From: Rhodeus uyekii
Lineage: Eukaryota > Chordata > Actinopteri > Cypriniformes > Acheilognathidae
DNA: 64,000 bases
NCBI GenBank assembly: GCA_037043235.1
Contig: JAWRVZ010000087.1
Span: forward strand, 1,783,501 to 1,847,500
Reading direction: 5' to 3'
Below are positions 59,601-64,000 of this stretch, in pieces. The notes below the pieces were generated by a model. It saw only the letters and a list, made by a program, of their open reading frames with translations. It was not told the origin of the DNA and ran no database searches. The stretch's first letter is position 1. Every line of letters begins with the position of its first letter. The translations under genes and the position numbers were made by a program.

Positions 59601-61060
59601 TTGATGTGTGTCTGTGTAGTATCAGCGGGGGATCAGACCTTGTTTGCCCTCATAGGGAAAGTAGATTTGTGGAAATGAGCTTATCCTGTTACAGTTTATT
59701 TTACAGTAATAAATCATTACTGGTGTAGCCTAAAGCTAGAGGTTTTAGAAGAACCAGTTACGATTCAATAGTTAAATATTATAGTGACATTTAATGTTAA
59801 AAACCTTTATTTCGCTTTGATCAGTTCATGGTGAGCAAGATTTATTTAAAAAATATAATAAAATCTTACTGACCCCAAACATGAACAATGATTTCCAAAG
59901 AATCATATAGTGTGCGGTTTTAAAAATTGGCCTTCCGAGAGAGAAAAAACCCCAAACGTGATTTTATTCGCAGCCACTGATTTAACACTAAGGAATGACA
60001 AATCTAAATACAGTTGAACCCCGACTTACGAATTAATCCGTTCCGAGGTTGGCTTCGTAAGTTGATCTTTTCATAAGTCAGTCAGGGTTTTACATGTAAA
60101 TTGCCTAATCCGTTCCAAGCCCTACCAAAACACCACATTTAATTTTATAATAAAGTTAAAATACTCTCACCATACTGTCTTCCCTTTCACTTCAGCAACA
60201 ATTTTCACATCCATGGCTAGTGATTAGAAAAAAGTTTGTTAACCGGGTACAAAATAATGGCGACGCAGCACAATGAAAACAAACTTGTATGTGAAAACGC
60301 GGACGAACTTTAGTGTTAGCGTAGCACAGACGAAATGGGAGAGGAACGCCGCTACGCAGAGGCTGGTGGGAGCGATGGTGACCAGGATGCTGCAGAGAAA
60401 GCCAGTGTCCGAGCCGGGAGACAGCCAATGGGAGAGCGGGACGATTGGGGGTCAGTGGCGCGCGAATTTCAAAACAAAACTCTGAAATCGTCGCCTTGGC
60501 CAAGATTTCGTTTTTTGCATCTCAATCATTTTGTCGTTACTCGGGCAAAAAAAAAAACGCGTTTCGTAAGTCGGGGTTCTACTATATAGATTTGTGAACT
60601 TGACTGGTGGGAAATATGTAAAGGTAATTGACAAATGTTTTTCTTTTGTTTGTAGGTTTAAAGACGTACCTGATCTCGGGCCGGAAGATTGGCACACAGT
60701 GTGGCTATTCCCAGCTCAGTCTGGGCAGAGACTTTGGCGAAATGTTAAGTCCATCCTTAAACACACACACTACAGATCTCACACACCGATCCATCACAGA
60801 ACCTCCCTCACACGGCAAGGTACGTCACTCAAAAAGCTGATTTAACAACACAAATGATATTAAATGAATAGTTCACCTAAAATTTGAAAGTGTCTTTTTA
60901 CTCACCATCTTTTTTCATTTCAATTTGAAATGTCCTTTTGTTTGTGTCTTTCTCTCCACAGCCTGTGTGTAGCATCTCCGTAGACGCTGTTGACAGTCCG
61001 ATAGCAGATGAGGCGACTCGAAATGGCTGTCAGGATGAACATAGAGCCAACAGCAGCAAG
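41016..61060 (+). CDS. adcy9: Adenylate cyclase type 9, 5' part (exons 1-3)
   Basis: Membrane adenylyl cyclase that makes cAMP from ATP; type 9 is the forskolin-insensitive member (family knowledge). The CDS joins 41016-42765, 60656-60819 and 60962-61060 and continues past the window. These 671 codons cover about half of a protein of some 1350 aa in mammals. The N-terminus has KYSISSSCSS, shared with mammalian ADCY9. Hydrophobic segments of the first membrane block lie at about 113-310. The C1a catalytic domain follows, with metal-binding Asp419 (FADIVGF) and Asp463 (LGDCYYC), then MRVGVHTGTVLCGILG and WSNDVNLANLMEQLGVAGKV. The start ATG follows an in-frame-stop-rich leader and gives the family N-terminus. 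The second membrane block and C2 domain are outside the window. Confidence 0.95.
43226..43680 (+). repeat. Local duplicated segments in adcy9 intron 1
   Basis: TGTCCTCTCAGGACTCTGTA + C/T + AAAGGGC occurs at about 43228 and about 43374. TTTTATTGCA(C)ACTCATATAATCTCTT occurs at about 43273 and, with one change, at about 43652. These interleaved short repeats suggest partial local duplication. Confidence 0.6.
44683..45075 (+). mobile_element. High-copy cyprinid-type dispersed repeat
   Basis: It runs from ATGCTCACCAATGCTGCGTT and TTTATTTGATCGAAA through TTTTCAGCATCATTACT and GATCCTTCAGAAATCATTCT to ATTGCATCCTTGCTGAATA. I recognise this word order from repeats that are very common in zebrafish and carps. 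Its class is not clear to me. A piece of its end (TCTTACTGACCCCAAACATG) lies near 59862. Confidence 0.5.
47600..47632. repeat. (AC)n microsatellite
   Basis: Sixteen or so AC units in adcy9 intron 1. Confidence 0.95.
48330..48354. repeat. (TG)n microsatellite
   Basis: TG run in adcy9 intron 1; the open frames across it are chance. Confidence 0.95.
49750..49775. repeat. (AG)n microsatellite
   Basis: AG run. The 117-aa open frame over it has no family features. Confidence 0.9.
50826..50843. repeat. Poly(G) tract
   Basis: 18 consecutive G residues; length uncertain for technical reasons. Confidence 0.95.
51725..51865. repeat. Dispersed repeat fragment with AACGTCTCGTTTCCGTCTCT
   Basis: The CGTCTCGTTTCC ... 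GAACCGAGGTTACGATAATA then ACCGGAGAC phrase is a familiar cyprinid repeat. Only part of it is present. Confidence 0.35.
58035..58445. mobile_element. Pogo/Tigger-like MITE, copy 3
   Basis: The right end CGAGGGATCACTTTA and the interior (CACGTGATTGGTTCCCGGCG, TTTGTACACACCCA) match copy 2 closely. The left end is decayed (TCTTGGTCGCTTGATG). Confidence 0.65.
59487..59510. repeat. (TG)n microsatellite
   Basis: TG run in adcy9 intron 1. Confidence 0.95.
60011..60584. mobile_element. Pogo/mariner-like MITE just before adcy9 exon 2
   Basis: 574 bp, flanked by TA. The ends are CAGTTGAACCCCGACTTACG and, inverted, TAGTAGAACCCCGACTTACG. It ends 71 bp before the exon 2 acceptor. It has no transposase; the overlapping frames on both strands inside are not coding. 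Confidence 0.7.
60656..60819 (+). CDS. adcy9: adcy9 exon 2
   Basis: 164 nt after TTGTTTGTAG, ending at CACGGCAAG before GTACGT. It completes the Gly codon and reads LKTYLISGRKIGTQCGYSQL, the end of C1a, then a Ser/Thr/His-rich C1b segment. The LKTYLISG phrase is diagnostic of membrane adenylyl cyclases. Confidence 0.93.
60962..61060 (+). CDS. adcy9: adcy9 exon 3
   Basis: 99 nt (33 codons, phase 0 both ends) after CTCTCCACAG, before GTACAC. It reads PVCSISVDAVDSPIADEATR, then NGCQDEHRANSSK; NGCQDEH is shared with mammalian ADCY9 C1b. Confidence 0.85.
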
Positions 61061-61721
61061 GTACACAACAAAACTTAACTAGCAGTTAGGAACACCAACA
61101 AATGAACCTCAGTATATTGCACACACCGTAACGCAATAACCCGACGTACTCGATTTCAGCAGGTGTTCACAAGCAGATAATGAAATGCCAGTCTTCACTG
61201 GCTCTGGGAGAAATAAATGTATTGTGCAATGTTAAAGTTGCTGTAATTAGGAGTATAACACTTAAGCTGAGGGGTTTTATGGACCTTTAGGTCTAATAAA
61301 CTTAAGGAGATGTTATACGGTATGGCCAAAACTCTGCTGTTTTTTATTCACGCTACTAAAGCCCTTTTAGGGCCCGTCCACACGGGAACGCGAATCACTG
61401 TAACCGCATACATTTCGTATCGGATTGGCGTTGCGTCCACACGGATCCGGCGTTCTGGGTGACTAAATCCGCTCTCTTTGGAGAACGGGTTCTAAAGTGG
61501 AAAGATCTGAGAACGACACCCTTGCGTTCTCGTGTGGACGGCCAATCCGCATCTTTTGTGAGAACGATGATGTCATCACATCACGTGTCGGCTGCGTCAC
61601 ACGTAACAGCAACAACAGTAATGGCGGACTACATGATTGTGCTCGTGCTGCTGGACGGCTAAAAGTACATAAAGTTGCCTTTTACGGATCTGGTTTTGCG
61701 TTTCCATCGTGATCAAGGCAT

Positions 61722-62260
61722 GCCACAGTGTTTGGGAGCGGTCGACGGCACACGCATAGAAATCAAGCAGCTGTCTGCTAACTCGATGGACTACATCAGT
61801 GGTCCCCAACCTTTTTTGTGCCACGGACCGGTAAACGCGTGAATTTTGCCGCGGACCGTTGCCGGCTCCAGTTTGTTGAGCGAGTCCGCGCGAGATTAAA
61901 CACACTTCCTCGTTGCTAAAGCAGCAGCGTCACAGCCGCTTGTAGCAGCTCACGGACCGGTCCGCGAATTCGATCCGCGGCCCGGTACCATTTCATCCAC
62001 GGACCGGGGGTTGGGGACCACTGGACTACATCAACAGGAAAGGCAAACATTCTATCAATGTACAGGCGGTCTGTGATTATAAGTACAGATTTATGGATGT
62101 TGTGATAAAGTGGCCCGGGAGTGTACACGGTGCACAGGTTTTTGCTAATTCAAAGCTAAACCTGTACTTGACTGGCCAGATCCCTCCTTTGAAAAAACAG
62201 ATTGTGGACACGAGTGTGCTTTTGTTCGTCTCAAAGCCAGATATGCTGCACTGAAAAGGC
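61722..62260 (+). pseudogene. HARBI1-like transposase remnant
   Basis: PIF/Harbinger DDE nuclease fragment (cuts and re-joins DNA at TWA targets). VDGT and the FMDVVIKWPGSVH block with its catalytic-type Asp are visible. The start and the third catalytic region are absent or not convincing, and the 227-bp hAT insertion interrupts the frame, so it cannot work. Confidence 0.75.
61797..62023. mobile_element. Complete small hAT element nested in the Harbinger copy
   Basis: 227 bp, ends CAGTGGTCCCCAACC and GGTTGGGGACCACTG, flanked by a perfect 8-bp duplication GACTACAT (61789-61796 and 62024-62031). It has CGGACCGG subterminal repeats. It must be younger than the Harbinger element it interrupts. 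Confidence 0.93.
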
Positions 62261-63404
62261 TTCACAGACTGTAACGAGGGAGAGGGAAAGAGAGTGAGGA
62301 GAGTACTCACAAAGTACCCTGACCCTTAAAAATGCTGGCCATCAAGTTTTGTTCAGTTTTTTTTTTTACAGTATTTACCTTTTTGAAAATGTACTAATGT
62401 TTATTTTGAAAGTGTTGTATTGAATATGTCAAGTGAAAATAAATGAGAGCAAAAATTCAAGAACTGGTTTTTATTGGAAAATAGAACAATTAAAAATAAC
62501 CTGAAAAAACAGGTATAAAGTGCAGCAGTGCGCACAACATATAGTGCAGGGCAAACCATATAAAATCAAGAATTACAATGCAACAGGGCAATCGCTCCGT
62601 GTCATCTTGCAGCAGTGCACGTTTGTAAATATTCAGGTTGTGCGCATGCTCAAACTCTTCTTCTCCGTGTATAGTGTATATCTGTGGCAGAATTACAGCG
62701 CCACATACTGGTCTGGCATATATACTACACCGTTCTCAGTCGGTTTCAGTGTTCTCGTGTGGACGCTGAGATTTCTTGCGCCGACGGCGTGTTTACGGCA
62801 TTTTTTTTTAGAACGAAGGGAAAAAAAGAGCGGTTAGGGAATGCACCGTTCTCGTGTGGACGTGGCCTTATTTAGGCAACATTTGGACTGATTCCTGGAC
62901 AAATATGTCTTATTGATCAGTCAAAAATCTACAGCTCAACCAGTGCAGTCTTTAGTCTTTCAAACTGGCACTTTTTAGTGAATCAAAACCATAAAATGTG
63001 GCCAAACCAATAGATTCCTAAATCATTGACTCTTGAGCTAGTTCTTAAACTAGTGTCTGGACGAGGGGCTCTTTTGGACTGGTTCTGTTTGAAAATTCGT
63101 AAAGCTACATCCCAACCAGTGCAGTCCAGTTCCTGAACAAATTATTATTTGTAACTGGTTCCTTTTAGTGAACCGAAAACGTACAGCATGGCCAGTGTAG
63201 TCCGATTCCCAAAATGCACAACTTTTTTGGACTGGTTATTTTTATTGACCTGCATTAGAACGATAGAAGGATGACTGACACTTTTTGAACCAGTTTTTAT
63301 GACTAATCAAAAACCTACAACACGACAATTGCAGTCCAATTCCCAAACAAATGAATCTTTTGAGTTCGTTTTAATGAATGTTTTGAACTACAGTAATACA
63401 CAAT

Positions 63405-63514
63405 CTGTTTTAGGATGGAGCTCGTATCTTAAATCATTTTCCCCCATAAGAAATAACAGGAAAAAAATGTATCTGTTTTGGCCCCCTAAAAAATTAACAA
63501 CATTGCTATAGAGA

Positions 63515-63554
<40 letters not shown>

Positions 63555-63700
63555 TAGTATATAAATATTAGTGATATAAAATGTGGTTTTAATTGAGTTC
63601 TTGCCTTCGAGACAGACGATACAGTAGCAGCTAATGGCAGCATGTGCGGAGGAGGAGGAGGGAGGGATAATGTAGATAATGCAAACACAATACGGAAGAA
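63405..63700. mobile_element. Pogo-like element fragment with (AC)n
   Basis: It starts near ACAGTAATACACAATCTG. It contains GGAGCTCGTATCTTAAATCA and, at 63600-63675, a block that is the inverse of about 6715-6790 (CCTTCGAGACAGACGATACA, GTGCGGAGGAGGAGGAGG). An (AC)n run lies at about 63515-63548. Confidence 0.45.
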
Positions 63701-63779
63701 TCGCGGAAGATGCGTACAAAAGTCGACTTTGGTTACAAATCCATGGCAAAAAGAAATAAGCGCAAAACTGATGTTTGCA

Positions 63780-64000
63780 TGCGTATATCCACGCATTACA
63801 TCCACGAGCGGATAACTGAACTACACACGAAAAAACCGGAGCCCGTGAGCTCATTTTAATCCCTCACGTGCACATGACATCTCGTCCGCACGCACATGAC
63901 TTCTCCACATCTCTGAGCTCGATCTTCTCTCGACTGCTGTTTTTGCTTGCACGAACACTTATTTTAGTTGACGTTCACTTTTCGTGTTCGAGTGAGGCGC
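63780..64000. mobile_element. Partial second copy of the 1.31-kb hAT family
   Basis: It aligns by eye with about 13020-13200: GAGCTCATTTTAATCCCTCA, CATGACATCTCGTCCGCACG and CTGCTGTTTTTGCTTGCACG correspond in order. It runs off the window. Confidence 0.55.

Larger units (their letters stand above)
42766..60655. other. adcy9 intron 1 (17.9 kb)
   Basis: Phase-1 intron without recognisable exons. It holds the repeats listed separately (43226-43680, 44683-45075, microsatellites, a pogo-like copy at 58035 and the element at 60011). Conserved regulatory DNA could be present but cannot be recognised from one sequence. Confidence 0.8.
61370..62867. mobile_element. Harbinger-type element with broken transposase
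   Basis: 1498 bp with ends GGGCCCGTCCACACGGGAAC and, inverted, GGCCACGTCCACACGAGAAC. Each end is flanked by TTA (61367-61369 and 62868-62870), a 3-bp target duplication typical of PIF/Harbinger. The interior keeps part of a HARBI1-like nuclease frame: VDGTRIEIKQLSANSMDYI, then after an insertion INRKGKHSINVQAVCDYKYR and FMDVVIKWPGSVHGAQVFAN. The N-terminal half is missing and an hAT element splits the frame at 61797. Confidence 0.85.
61061..64000. other. adcy9 intron 3 (start), repeat-filled
   Basis: No further adcy9 exon is recognisable up to the window edge. The Harbinger, hAT and pogo-like copies account for most of it. The stretch 62880-63400 shows loosely repeated phrases (CAGTCC..TTCCCAAACAAAT, TTTTGGACTGGTT) that look like an old internal duplication. 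Confidence 0.7.

Overview
The window is nuclear DNA of a teleost fish, probably a cypriniform. Genes are split by GT-AG introns, the intergenic DNA is AT-rich, and both introns and spacers are crowded with fish-type repeats: hAT, Harbinger and pogo-like DNA elements, tRNA- and 5S-type SINEs, and Ty3/Gypsy remnants. Three protein genes can be read exon by exon: glis2 (minus strand, coding exons within 4333-11246), srl (plus, 24140-37223) and the 5' part of adcy9 (plus, 41016-61060, running off the right edge). Human chromosome 16p13.3 carries GLIS2, SRL and ADCY9 in the same order and relative orientation, which independently supports all three calls.

Layout. 1-1023: the 3' end of a Ty3/Gypsy-type element, with a proline-rich C-terminal coding repeat, a G tract and a 338-bp LTR. 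1024-4332: AT-rich spacer downstream of glis2. 4333-11256: six coding exons of glis2 (444 aa, five C2H2 fingers). 11257-24095: the glis2 5' side and the glis2-srl spacer, filled with a pogo-like MITE, a complete 1.31-kb hAT element, a LINE 3' end, SINEs, a long polypyrimidine tract and a decayed Gypsy gag-pol copy. 24096-37223: srl, with a TATA box, a signal-peptide exon, a large acidic exon and five exons carrying the GTPase-like domain (793 aa in total). 37224-39220: srl 3' UTR and spacer. About 39220-41015: CpG-rich adcy9 promoter and leader with a cluster of cAMP-response elements. 41016-61060: adcy9 exons 1-3 (671 codons, first membrane block and C1a cyclase domain), with a 17.9-kb repeat-bearing intron 1. 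61061-64000: adcy9 intron 3, holding a Harbinger-like element interrupted by a small hAT element, and part of another hAT copy at the edge.

The three genes form a conserved synteny block, not a functional pathway: a nuclear zinc-finger regulator, a calcium-binding protein of the sarcoplasmic reticulum lumen, and a plasma-membrane adenylyl cyclase. I found no bacterial-type systems, CRISPR arrays or novel gene clusters. The points most worth following are the fully in-frame (phase 1/phase 1) acidic cassette exon of srl, the cluster of palindromic CRE sites in front of adcy9, the absence of tfap4 between glis2 and srl, and several transposons whose target-site duplications are readable to the base.
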